This document shows positions 29,810 to 40,217 of a stretch of DNA of 64,000 bases, piece after piece. How positions within the stretch are numbered: position 1 is the first letter of the stretch; each line of letters starts with the position of its first letter. Below the pieces are notes generated by a model. It saw only the letters and a list, made by a program, of their open reading frames with translations, did no database searches and was not told the DNA's origin. A program made the translations under genes and the position numbers. The stretch lies in contig JABLTG010000080.1 in assembly GCA_016618085.1 (NCBI GenBank), forward strand, positions 1 to 64,000. The letters run 5' to 3'. Origin of the DNA: Neovahlkampfia damariscottae. Lineage: Eukaryota; Heterolobosea; Selenaionea; Neovahlkampfiida; Neovahlkampfiidae.

Positions 29810-30505
29810 ATGGTAAGCAAACATCAACAAAATTAATCTCTTCTCAGGTCAAAACAAAAAAGAAAAAAAATGTTTTTGATAAACATAAAAAAATCATATC
29901 TGTCAAAAAAATGTGAGAAAAAAAAAAAAGTTAACAAAAAAAAAGAGAAAAACAAAAAGAATGGAATTTACCAAAAAATTTGAAAAAAAAAGAAGAAATG
30001 AAACCTATTGTTACAAGAAAAGAAGAATTAACATCAGGAATGTTTTTCAGTTACAACACTGCATTGGTACCTCCTTACAGAGTAAAACAAAAAGAAAACA
30101 AAAATTAAATTTGAATAGGTTTTGCTTGATACAAATTTTATCAATTTTGCAATTCAAAATAAATTAGATATCATTCAAAAAGCAATGGATTGTTTATATG
30201 CAAAAGTTGTCATTTGCATACCTGACTGTGTTATTGGTGAATTAGAAAAACTTGGTGAAAAATTTAGAGTTGCTTTAAGAGCAGCAAAAGATCCAAGATT
30301 TGAAAGATTAAAATGTCTTCATAAAGGAATTTATGCTGATGATTGTTTATGTAATCGAGTTGAATCCAATCCTGTATATATTGTTGCAACTGCAGATAAA
30401 GATTTGAAAAGAAGAATTAGAAAAATTCCAGGAGTACCTATCATGTACATTAAAGGTCATAAATTCACAATTGAAAGATTACCTGAAGTAGAAGGTATGG
30501 GTTAA
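29810..30505 (+). CDS. FCF1: rRNA-processing PIN-domain protein FCF1/Utp24
   Basis: Four exons. The first coding exon is only the ATG (29810-29812), followed by introns 29813-29847, 29913-29945 and 30082-30118. The spliced protein is about 196 residues. It begins [20 protein letters not shown], then [14 protein letters not shown] and the PIN domain [54 protein letters not shown] and [12 protein letters not shown]. The PIN acidic residues (D in LLDTN, E in GELEK, D in YADDC, D in TADKD) are present. FCF1 cleaves pre-18S rRNA in the small-subunit processome. The acceptor of the second intron is chosen among several AGs by reading frame. Confidence 0.95.
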
Positions 30506-30518
30506 GAACAATAAAATT

Positions 30519-33037
30519 TTATATTTTTTTATTGATTGTTGTAACGATTACCTTGGCGACTGTTGTCCATTTTGGTAATACATCAAAAATTTTAGTTGAT
30601 TTAATATCAAAATTTGAAGATAAAAACATTGAATTTACTTCAAAATGTATCAATTTTTCCTCTTCACTACAATTTGATTTTTGTTCAATTTTCAAATTGA
30701 AAGTCTTTCCGTTTTCGAAATTGTGAAATCCATTTGCTTGTCTAATGGTATATATATAATTTGTTCCATTAAATTTCTCATAAATATTTTCATCCAATGA
30801 CCATTTTACAATTTGACATTTTGTATTGAAATTTATTACTTTGATAATATTATGTTTATTTGATTCAATTTTGATCAATTTTTCATTACCTTTGATTTCA
30901 TAATCAATCAATGGAATAATCGAATGAACAATTTCTCCTTTTGAATAAACTTTACTATATTGTAAAATTGAATCATCTTTCATTGTGCTATAAATTGATG
31001 CTTTATGAAGATCTAAATCAGGAGGTCCCAAAGTTGGAATGAAAAACAAATTTCTTTTTTCAATTCTATCAGGTTTTTTCATTTCTGAAATGATTGATAA
31101 ATCAACAGAATCAGTGGAAATCATGGCAAAATATGAATCTTTTGGTTGGATGATTTCTTTGGTTTTATTAATATCACCGTATTCAATTAAGTGTTCAATA
31201 ATTATTCTCTTTGGTGTTTTTTCTGCATAAGGGAATAAAAATAAAGTTGAAATTAAAAAAATTAATGACATGATGAAGTTATACATCATAAAATTTTTTG
31301 TAATTTTTTTGTTTTTTAATAAAAATGGAATGATAAAAATAGCAAAGCCTGTAATGTAAAAAGAAACTATTGAACCAAATACAAATTCACCAAATTTTGT
31401 AAATGCTCTTCCGATAATGGCATATCCAAATTCCATTGTTGTATATTCAAATTCCAAAAGGTAAATTGAAGGAATGAAAAATATCAAATAAAACCAAAAG
31501 ATGTTCAATTTTTTTAAAATGATTAAAGAAGATAATGAGGCAATAAACAATAAACATATCATTGAAAATCCTTTTTGGAAGTAAATTCCAATTAATAACA
31601 TCTTCAACCAAAATGCTAAATTTGAAATATAAATGTCTTCCACGTTTTCATTTGAGTTGTGAAACAAATAAAATGGTAAACAAACTCCAAATATTGAAGG
31701 GAATAGATACATCAAAGTTCCAAATTTGGATCCATTTGTGTACCAAACCATTGAGTTTTTGAAAAGAAAAGTCACAATAAATGCAAAGATATTTACGAAC
31801 AAAAGACCTGATCCTAATGAAACTAAATGAAGAAATGAAACTTTGAAATATGTTCTTAATCCCATTTTGTATAAATTTTGAAGAAAAATAATCATACCAA
31901 TTCCAAGGATTGAATAAAAAACCAATTTGATTTCTTCAAAGTTATAAACGAATAATTTATAACTAAGAAAGTCAAAATAAAAAGCAGATGAAATTGCATC
32001 TTGTGAATTTTTTGTATTTTTGTCTTGATAATTTTCATCCAATCCAATCATATGATTAACAAATAGTTCTGTACTTTGACCCATATGTTGAACTGAATTT
32101 ACATCAAGAGAATCTGAATCATCAACTGATGTGTGATAAATTTGTCCATTTTCATAAAAAGCAGTGTCAATTCCAATTGATCCTATACCTGAGAAACTCT
32201 TGTAATCAGTATCAGCAGGAATAAAACCACTTTGAAATATATCTTGAAGAATTGAATTTCCTTTGAAATTTAAAACTGATTTTGAGTATTGTTTCATTAT
32301 CCAAGCATTCTCTGCTTGAAATAATAAATTTCTTCCTTTTCCACCACATGCTTCTAAATTAATAAATGCTTTACACTTTTTAGCAAGAGGATGATGATCC
32401 ACAAAGCCTTTGGAACCTAATAAACCATATTCTAAAATTTGTGTGAAATAAATTTTTTTTTGTTACCTTCAGCAGTCGCAAACAAAAAAATTAATGGATG
32501 TTTTAAAGTGACATTTGAGTCTGGTAAATTTTCTAAATAATCCAACATGATGGATGTTGGAAGTCCATCATCATAAAAACCTGGTGATGTTAAAGCAGAA
32601 TCAAAATGAGATGCGACTAAAAATATTTCATCCTTGTATTTTTGATTTTTAGGTTCTATATGTATCAATATATTTGTAATGTTTGTATAAACAAAAGGAG
32701 AGTTTTCAATATAAGGTAAATCCCAATGATAATCACCTGAAACAAGTTGTGTTTCAATTTTTACTTTTCCTAATTTTTGCAATTTTGGTTTAATTTTATG
32801 TAATTCTTTCAAAATCCATTCATTTGTTTGTTTTTCTTGAGTTGAACCAAGAATTCTATTGCCTATTGTGTCCGATAAAAATTTTGCTCTTTCAATTGTT
32901 TTGTTCAAGTTGAATTTTGAGTGTTCAGAGTTGTATATTTTTGGTTCAAGTTTGTATTTGACAAATATCGATATAGATACCATATAAATGACAAAGAAAA
33001 TCCAGAACCAACTTGAGGAGTCGCCACTGTTTGACAT
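30519..33037 (-). CDS. ERMP1-like membrane M28 zinc metallopeptidase
   Basis: Two exons (intron 32432-32466) give about 827 residues. The ATG at 33037 is followed by a signal-anchor (WFWIFFVIYMVSISIFVKY). The M28 peptidase domain has its zinc ligands and catalytic acids: ASHFDS, FYDDGLPTS, the AEEYGLLGS motif across the splice, TDYKSFS and QIYHTSVDDSDSLD. Next come about nine transmembrane helices (for example IKLVFYSILGIGMIIFLQNL) and a lumenal C-terminal beta domain. This order equals animal ERMP1/Felix-ina and fungal Pff1. It should reside in the ER or vacuole membrane and trim or process lumenal proteins. Confidence 0.93.
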
Positions 33038-33310
33038 TTTGAAAATAAACTCCGATCGGATGAATTTGTCCAATAAAATTTATTAAAAAAGGTATAATGC
33101 TTAGAAACGAATGGAATTTGAGTTTGAAATACAATTTTATTAATTTCCATTTCTGTTTTTTTACTTTGTTTCAAAACTTCCATAATCGGTCAAGAACTAT
33201 AAAAAATGATTGGACGGTTTTTCTTCCAACTGCAAATTTGATATATTATTATTTTATCAATGGGACAGTTTGAACATTTTTTTTTAAACGTTCGGAATTG
33301 CAACGGTTTC

Positions 33311-33317
33311 ATTGGTC
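33311..33317 (+). promoter_or_regulatory. ATTGGTC element 7 bp before a start codon
   Basis: ATTGGTCGAAACA directly precedes the ATG at 33324. The protease gene has nearly the same string (ATTGGACGAAAC at 41299) directly before its ATG. Confidence 0.5.
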
Positions 33318-33323
33318 GAAACA

Positions 33324-34562
33324 ATGTTGAAGAAATACAAGTCCTGTCTGTCTTGTTCTCAGAAGCACATAAAATGTACAGGAGGTGATCCTTGCGAGAA
33401 CTGTGCAAAAAAAGGAATAAAATGTCAGTACATTCAAAAAATTGTCCAAACTGAAGTAATACTCAAACAACCAAACTTAAACGAACTGCACTTGAACCAC
33501 TACTTTCAAAAATTCTTAGTGAAACATATGATAAGACAACAAACACAACCAGAAGCATTCAAAAAATACAACATGGTCAATCCAATCATAAATTTGAAAC
33601 ATCAACAAGACAAAGTACCTCTTCCAAAATTAATGTTTATGTATTGTGCTGTAGCTTTGGAGTAAATAAAAAATAGATTTTAACACTTCAACAGAACACA
33701 AAATGAGGGAAATTTGAGGTTGTCAAGAGAATTTCTTTTTAAAGCAAAAGGTTGCGTACCAAGTTATGCAAAAAAATTGTAACCTAATTTTTCATCATTT
33801 TTAACTTAAATAGAGATGAATTATTCCTTCCTTCTTTATTAATGTATGCAGGACAAAGTTTTTTATTCACTGATTATGAATCTTGCTTTCAAATTTTAGA
33901 AATGTGTAAATTACATTATCCAGCTCCAATTGATATGGTGAAAATTGTAGTTTTGGAATTTTATGTTTCTTATTTATTGAATCGAGTAAAAAAAACAAAT
34001 TCTTTAACCTTTTTTTTTTTGATTAGGAGAAAATTTGTATGATGTGTCATCAACAAATCCTTTGTCTTCTAAAATGCTTACCAGATGATTTGAAGAAAGT
34101 CATTGCTCCTATGACAATAACATTAGATTATTGTATTGCTATCACAACTCAAAATCATGATGGAATCAATTTTGATAGGTCTTTAACTTTTAATGAAGTA
34201 ATTTCTTGAATTATCACTAAAATTTGTGTTAGAATGATAAACCGAGTAAAAAGTTACTATCTCTCATTGAAATTTCATTATTTGCGAGATTAACTTCCAC
34301 AGTCAATCCAAAATATTCAAATGAATTGATCAAGTTTGCTGGTGAATTAGTTAGAAAGAACTCATCTTTACTTGAGGAATTTGGATTTCAAACTGTACTT
34401 ATTTTAAAGAATTTAATTGAAACATCATTGGTTTGTGATTCAAAGGTTATTTATTTAGAGTTAATGGGATTACTTTTGAAATTATCCAATAGATTTCCTT
34501 TGGCGTCCAATATTTATTCAAGTTTCTTTGAAACAGAACTTGTTTTAACAAACCAATTTTGA
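33324..34562 (+). CDS. Zn(2)-Cys(6) binuclear-cluster transcription factor
   Basis: Five exons (introns 33662-33694, 33779-33813, 33986-34026, 34198-34232) give about 364 residues. At residues 8-35 is a perfect Zn2Cys6 motif with spacing C-x2-C-x6-C-x5-C-x2-C-x6-C (SCLSCSQKHIKCTGGDPCEN, then CAKKGIKC). This fold binds CGG-type half sites as a dimer in fungi. The remainder is helical (MYAGQSFLFTDYESCFQILE; KLLSLIEISLFARLTSTVNP) and could be a degenerate regulatory domain; no leucine zipper is obvious. Such factors are mainly fungal but occur in some amoebae. The start follows an ATTGGTC element by 7 bp. Confidence 0.85.
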
Positions 34563-34656
34563 AATTGAATATAACATTATTTTAACCGAATTTTTGTCAA
34601 ATAATTTAAAAAGAAGTCAAAATAAAACATGACTCTTGGTCGTTAAAAAATTTTAA

Positions 34657-36534
34657 TCACATTTGTTTCTCAACGATAGCTAATGAGGTTTTATAACTCA
34701 AATAAGGAGCTGAAACAATAAATCTTGAATATGTATCTGACAAATTAACTTTGACTGCATCTTCAACTTTATCAAATAAATTTTCTAAAAGAGCAGCAGA
34801 GTTATTGATCTCTTCTTTTAATATATTAACAGTTTTTCTATCAATATTAATCTCACAAGGTGATTTTGAACCATTTAAATATAAATGAAATATTTGACCA
34901 ACTTTCAATTCTTTGGTCATTGTTTTTTCTTTTCCAACCACGATTGATAAATTATATGATGATATTAAACGTTCTACATTTAAATCTTCAATTAATTCAT
35001 GTTTTGTTTTTTTGACCATTTCTTTGTATGATTGGATATCCGTGTAAGCCAAAAAGTTCTCTTCACTCCATTCATTTTTGGCAAAAGTATGAAATATTTC
35101 AGCAATATTTTCATCTTCTAATTCTTTTTTTAAAACATCTTTTGAAACAGTATGTTTGTTTCGAAATAAACTGAATATTTTTCGACCAATTGTTGCGATC
35201 AAAATAAACAAACATTGATAAGTCATAAAAAAGTAATGAAAAATATTTTCAAAGATTGTGTGCATTGTTTTGTATAATTTTCTATTCCCTGCAGCTGTTG
35301 AACTTTCTTTTAAAGTTAAAAAAATTAATGATAAAATGATAAAGGTCATTGTGAAAAATGAAAAAAATTGTTCAAATCTGAAGTAATAGACATCTTGATG
35401 AAAAAATTGAAAAATTGATTTCTTTGTTTTGATGAAATAAACTAAATTAATAATGATATCAATGAATAATAAAACGAATAAAACAACAAAACAACCCATT
35501 TTGAAGCTAAAATAAGAATATGTAAAATAATCAATGATATTTCCAGGACATTTAAAATTGGAAATTGAGAGAATGATTGTATTATAGATTGATAATATAA
35601 TAAACAATACAACTGATATTATAATTGTAAAAATTGGTGAAACAATAAAGTTGATTGTTTGAATACATTTCAAAGTAAAAGGTGAAATATTCTTCAATTT
35701 TGATTTTTGATTCAATAAATTAACAATGATAATATAACGAAAATATGTCCAAGGCATTAATATGAATGAAATTTGAATAAAGTTTTCATAAAGAAAAGTG
35801 TGTAAAATACATGAATATTTTGATTGAAATTCAAAAGTTGAATATGATTTTATAGCTGATAAAATTGAACCCATTTCTGCTAAAACAACCATTGTTGGTA
35901 CACAACTTCGTGATTTTAATGGTTGTTCATTGAAAAAAATCAAAGTCAATATTAAAACTCCAGAAAAAAAAATAAATTCAACAATAATTAAAGACCAATG
36001 TAAATCTGATAAACGTAAAACACCAACAACATCACATTCTTCTGCACCTGATGTTAAAGTTATTGGTCCAAAGTTCATGATAGTTTGATGAGTTGTTAAA
36101 TTGACAGGAGCAACAGCTGAATCTTCAATTAAAACAAAACGTGAATAATTAGAAAAAAGTGAAGCATCCACTTCAAATGATATGTGATAAGCATCTTCAA
36201 TTAATACAGAGTCAGCTAGATTTGTTTGTGAAATAATTGTGTTTTTAATTTTGAACTGTCTGTTTGTGTGATCCGACATTTCTTTGAAAATGAATGTTCC
36301 ATTTGAATTTTTGTACATTGAAATAATTAACACTGATTCAGAAATTGTGTTTGAGTAAATAAAAGCAAAGTTATACATGTTCACATTTGGTGTGAGACCT
36401 ACACCTATTTTGGTTTTGTTTGAAGGTTGTGTTTGCCAAGTAATGTAGTGATCTTCAAAAGATTTACAATTCAGATCAGCTGCTTCATAAAGTAATAAAG
36501 AACCAACTAACAACAGACAAAAGAGAGATTTCAT
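34657..36534 (-). CDS. Seven-transmembrane receptor with C-terminal RGS domain
   Basis: Intronless, about 625 residues from the ATG at 36534; the CCAATG context and signal peptide MKSLFCLLLVGSLLLYEAAD decide the start. An extracellular domain of about 175 residues (FEDHYITWQTQPSN, IGVGLTPNVNMYNFAFIYSN) looks DOMON-like. Seven hydrophobic helices follow, beginning LHWSLIIVEFIFFSGVLILT and ending YFFMTYQCLFILIATIG. The cytosolic tail has an RGS fold (AEIFHTFAKNEWSEENFLAY, DIQSYKEM). Such receptors would sense a ligand and accelerate GTP hydrolysis on Galpha. The RGS box is diverged at its end. Confidence 0.8.
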   Translation of the reverse strand: MKSLFCLLLVGSLLLYEAADLNCKSFEDHYITWQTQPSNKTKIGVGLTPNVNMYNFAFIYSNTISESVLIISMYKNSNGTFIFKEMSDHTNRQFKIKNTIISQTNLADSVLIEDAYHISFEVDASLFSNYSRFVLIEDSAVAPVNLTTHQTIMNFGPITLTSGAEECDVVGVLRLSDLHWSLIIVEFIFFSGVLILTLIFFNEQPLKSRSCVPTMVVLAEMGSILSAIKSYSTFEFQSKYSCILHTFLYENFIQISFILMPWTYFRYIIIVNLLNQKSKLKNISPFTLKCIQTINFIVSPIFTIIISVVLFIILSIYNTIILSISNFKCPGNIIDYFTYSYFSFKMGCFVVLFVLLFIDIIINLVYFIKTKKSIFQFFHQDVYYFRFEQFFSFFTMTFIILSLIFLTLKESSTAAGNRKLYKTMHTIFENIFHYFFMTYQCLFILIATIGRKIFSLFRNKHTVSKDVLKKELEDENIAEIFHTFAKNEWSEENFLAYTDIQSYKEMVKKTKHELIEDLNVERLISSYNLSIVVGKEKTMTKELKVGQIFHLYLNGSKSPCEINIDRKTVNILKEEINNSAALLENLFDKVEDAVKVNLSDTYSRFIVSAPYLSYKTSLAIVEKQM

Positions 36535-36634
36535 TGGTTGAATATTTTTTCTAACGACTACATCTTTATTCAAATAAGACCATGTAAAAATAGAGAAGTT
36601 CGTTTCACCAAACAATCTACAATCAAAAAATATG

Positions 36635-36715
36635 CGCGATTGACAGGATTCGAACCTGCGCGGGTAAACCCAATTGATTTCTAGTCAATCGCCTTGACCG
36701 CTCGGCCACAACCGC
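36635..36715 (-). tRNA. tRNA-Ser(AGA)
   Basis: The acceptor stem is GCGGTTG/CAATCGC with one G-T pair. The D-arm is GGCCGAGCGGTCAAGGC, the anticodon loop CTAGAAA gives AGA, there is a long variable arm (class II), and the T-loop is GGTTCGAATCC. The discriminator is G. No intron. The 81-nt length is typical for tRNA-Ser. Confidence 0.97.
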
Positions 36716-36889
36716 TTGATATGTACAATCTAAATGAGGAGTATTAAATGACAAGTTTTTCGTGTCTGTCACTTCTTTAAAACTGATCACTTTTAATTTC
36801 ATCGAATTTTGTCAATGTGGGATCCTATTTTTGACCAATTAACCAATATTTCTTCATTATGGGAAACGATAAAGAAAAGTACACGAAAG

Positions 36890-37711
36890 TTAATTTTTAT
36901 TTCTTTCAAAATGAGTCATGTCAAGCAATAATGTTGCACTAAAAATTAAACATTTCTCATCAACAGAGAGATCTTTTTGAAACTGAACTCCAAAGTTATC
37001 AGAATTTGTGAGAAATTCTTTCATAAAACCACAAAATTTCTTTTGCACTTTTCCGATTTCAATTCGGTTTTTGTGAACAAAAAAGTTCCATGGATTAAAT
37101 CTAAAAACTAAATATTTTCTTTTAAATCTTACATATTTCCAGTAATATTGGATAATTCTTGTCCAATTGAATTTATCAATTTATATTCTCTAGTAAAAAA
37201 CCTGCATTGAGTTTGAATTTTACCAATATATCTTTTTGGTTGTTGAGTTTCGTCAAATACATACATTACAGGTAAAAAAATAGTAGATGGTTTTTCTAAT
37301 GATAATATCTTTTGATTGTTTGCATAAATATTGAAAACTAATCCTCTTGCAGCTCTGAGAAAAATATTAAATCGATTGGTAGTATTTACCCACATAAGAC
37401 TCTTTCCAAAGGTTCTGAAGTTTCTTGTACTTGCAATGTTTCACCATTTGACATCAAAATATTGTATTTGTTTGGAATTTCAACTCCAGTTAGAAGTTCT
37501 ACCAAATCAGTGTGTTGTTTAACCATACAAGCATCGTTTTTTTCAAAAATAGTATTTAAAAGTGATTTTCTGATATATTTCAATGATTTAATTTGACTTA
37601 CTGATCAACTGTTTGTTCTTCAAAGAAGGTATTTGTTTGTTGAGGTTTTGATTCAATTTGAATGTCTTCATTCATTTGTACATATTGTTGTTGTTGTTGT
37701 TGTGTGTGCAT
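36890..37711 (-). CDS. Phospholipid scramblase family protein
   Basis: Four exons (introns 37570-37601, 37355-37389, 37101-37132) give 240 residues, normal for the catalytic core. The N-terminus is Gln-rich (MHTQQQQQQYVQMNED) and lacks the long Pro-rich domain of animal proteins. Core motifs follow: ERVLCGAARGLVFNIYANNQ, ILSLEKPSTIFLPVMYVFDE and YIGKIQTQCRFFTREYKLIN. Next are ITGNIFNPWNFFVHKN, then GKVQKKFCGFMKEFLTNSDN. The C-terminal hydrophobic helix is CLIFSATLLLDMTHFE. A calcium-dependent lipid mixing role at a membrane is expected, though the calcium-binding segment is diverged. It lies 174 bp from the tRNA-Ser. Confidence 0.88.
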
Positions 37712-37973
37712 TTTTTTTTAATCTTCCAAAAGATGTTCTCATATATTTAACATCTGTTTTTCATTCGTTCCAAATGTTTTGATTGGTTTAAACCTTCCAA
37801 TATATATATTTCGACACTACTCTATTTTTAACATGCGTTTAGAACTTGCTCGTGCTTCCAATAAGATATTGAGTTGTTCATCAGATATTATCAACAGAAT
37901 TTTTAATACTTCCATTGTAATTCTTTTTTGGAACATGACAAAGAAAACCAAATTCTCCTTGTATTGGGAACGT

Positions 37974-39337
37974 TTATTTTTCTTGTTTACTGGTTGCAAA
38001 ATAAATTCTCTCATTGATTTGTGTTGCAATACCAATTCTTGATGAATCATCAACAATGTAAAATGGTCCAGTTTCGTGGATTAATTTTTGAGATTGAAAG
38101 AATAATGAATCCTGATAATTCATTTCAAATGCCAGTTTGTATTCTGGAAAACATATCCAACCACCTCTGAATGTTCCTCTTCTCAAAATAATAATATGTG
38201 TCCAAAAATATTCTTGAGAATCTAAATGAATTCTTGAATAATAATTTTTACTAATTGCAGCATTTGAGTGAATCGAACCTTCAAATTTCGGAACATTAAG
38301 CAATAATTTCTCTTGCTCCAATGCAATTTCAGGTAAGAATCTTTGAAAAACTTTTGACATAGTTTGGTACAATTTCAACGATTTTGCAAAGTAGTTTGGA
38401 TCATTTTGATCCCAAGAATATTTACCCACTTCCTTGGAGCTTAGATCAACTCTATATCCTTGCATATAAACTGGTGAATCTTCATTTTTGAAATCTCCTG
38501 ATCTATTCAATTTTATTCTTTCATTGGTCCCCTTTGGAGTACATTGACCATCACACGTATTAGAATGAATCTCTGGACATCGATCAATTCCTTCAAGATG
38601 TAGACAATACTTCTCTCCAATAGTATATTTTGAATCATACATTTCGTTGAACTCTTTACAATTGGATTCATATCCAATGATAAATTCACCTATATCTTTA
38701 TCATAAACTTTTACAGTGGATTCTATTAATGTGAAACCTTTGAAATCTTTTGGCTCCATTAGCTCTCCTTTGTAAGTTTTTTCATTCTTTTCAATTTTCG
38801 AAACTTTTATCAAATCTTCATCTGATTCGGGAATATGAATTGAAACCATACTTAAAAGTTGATTATATGAGTCTTTTGATTTTATTTCTGTCATCATATT
38901 GAAATTCTTCGATAAGATTTCTCGAATTTGATTCTTCTTCTTTTTTGATCCAGAAAATTCAACTGTTACATATGCATAGTTTTCAATTACACTTATACAA
39001 GTACCTTCCAGATATATATCTGAATATTGTTCATCATCAAAAAATTTAGCCAAAAGAACAGAATGTTTCTTTGCTACATGCTGAAGGAATAGTTTTTTTC
39101 TTTTTGAAAACCAGGATAGCATTTTCATCGAATTTATTGGTTCTTTCTCTTGAAAAGTACACCCGATCCATGTGAAAAGTGAGGGTCACAAGGTTCTTGG
39201 AAAAATGAAAAACATACAATTTCAATTTTGATTCTGGCGAGTGATTGAATATCAATGAATGTAAATGGGACATTCATTCTCTTTTTATCAAGTGGAAGAC
39301 AACCATATTTCTCGTTTGAATGTTTTCTCTTAGTCAT
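37974..39337 (-). CDS. HIRAN-like plus TET/JBP-type 2-oxoglutarate/Fe(II) dioxygenase
   Basis: Three exons (introns 39196-39217, only 22 nt, and 39081-39111) give 436 residues. The ATG at 39337 has ATTGG about 20 bp upstream. Residues ~40-80 (VYFSRERTNKFDENAIL, then HVAKKHSVLLAKFF) follow the HIRAN pattern (REP.N.yD.nAI.V). A lysine-rich middle contains CPEIHSNTCDGQC. The C-terminal half has the double-stranded beta-helix motifs: HLDSQEYFWTHIIILRRG (H-x-D iron pair), GTFRGGWICFPEYKLAF, QDSLFFQSQKLIHETGPFY (second iron His) and SSRIGIATQI (Arg for 2-oxoglutarate). GxFxGGxxxFPE is the TET/JBP hallmark. It may oxidise methylated or thymine bases in DNA. The substrate is unknown. Confidence 0.75.
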
Positions 39338-39799
39338 AATTTGATTTGTTACAACCAATCAAATTTTGATGTGAAATGATGTTGAATAATAGTGAACTTA
39401 GCATTAGATTTGTGATTAAATGGATCATTTGTTGATATTTCAATAAATATTTGAGGATTGAATTCCACATAAATTTTTTTCTTTTATTCAATCAATAGTT
39501 GAACTATGACCCATGTAAATGCATTCCAGTTATTTTTGTATCCTCCTTAATATTTGAAACATTTGCCTGAAGGAGATCACTGGCTGTTTTCCAAGTTTTG
39601 GTTATTATTTTTTGACTTTTATAAAATTCATGTTGCTCCAGTGATTAAAATGTCTGGTTTTTTTGGTCCATGCTTTGAAAAAAGTTGTTCATGATTTTTG
39701 AGTTCTTTGTCTATGAAATCACCGCATAAAATTAATATGAAAAACTTTTTTCAATTCATGAACATGACTCCTGTGACATTTAAAAAACAAAAAATTTAA
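39338..39799. other. Intergenic stretch with a possible decayed minus-strand gene
   Basis: Around 39,640-39,780 the minus strand gives FFILILCGDFIDKELKNHEQ followed by FSKHGPKKPDILITGAT. After a frame change it gives SDLLQANVSNIKEDTKITGM (39,500-39,600). These look like protein but carry stops and shifts. No family is assigned. It may be a relic, and nothing else is visible here. Confidence 0.3.
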
Positions 39800-39870
39800 C
39801 TCCGATGCCGGGAATCGAACCCGGGTCGCCTGGGTGAAAGCCAGATATCCTGCCACTAGACTACATCGGA
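39800..39870 (-). tRNA. tRNA-Glu(TTC)
   Basis: The acceptor stem TCCGATG/CATCGGA is perfectly paired. The D-arm is TAGTCTAGTGGCAGGAT, the anticodon loop CTTTCAC gives TTC, the T-arm is CCCGGGTTCGATTCCCGG, and the discriminator is G. The length is 71 nt, with no intron. Confidence 0.97.
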
Positions 39871-40217
39871 TGTTGTTGTAAACAAAGTGAAATTTTGAAT
39901 TGCGAAGAGGAAAATGGAAGGTTGAATCTGCACAAACAAAAAAATTACCTTGAAGCTGATCTTTATCACTGAAATAGTCATGTAAATCTAATAGTACTTT
40001 TATGCTTCACCTAGTATTATTTTTTTCAGAATCCGCTCCAATTATCTTGATAAATTTTTGAAACATTTTTTCGAATAGTGATTGAGAGAAGTTCAATTCT
40101 TACTCTTGAGATTTCTGATTACTATAAGCACAATCAATTCTAGATATTCATGCATTCACTGCTGCTTTCGTTTTCGACCATCACAATAACCAATCACATT
40201 GAAGAACAAAAAAAAAT
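39871..40217. other. Intergenic gap
   Basis: About 350 bp without an ORF that looks coding. Some stretches are slightly GC-richer (40,120-40,190), but I found no snRNA signature. There is a CCAATCA at about 40,190. Confidence 0.3.

Noticed and set aside
39990-40100. Possible U5 snRNA (AGTACTTTTATGC and AAATTTTTGAAAC)
   Set aside because: The GCCUUUUAC loop is not matched and the flanking bases do not form the required stem.
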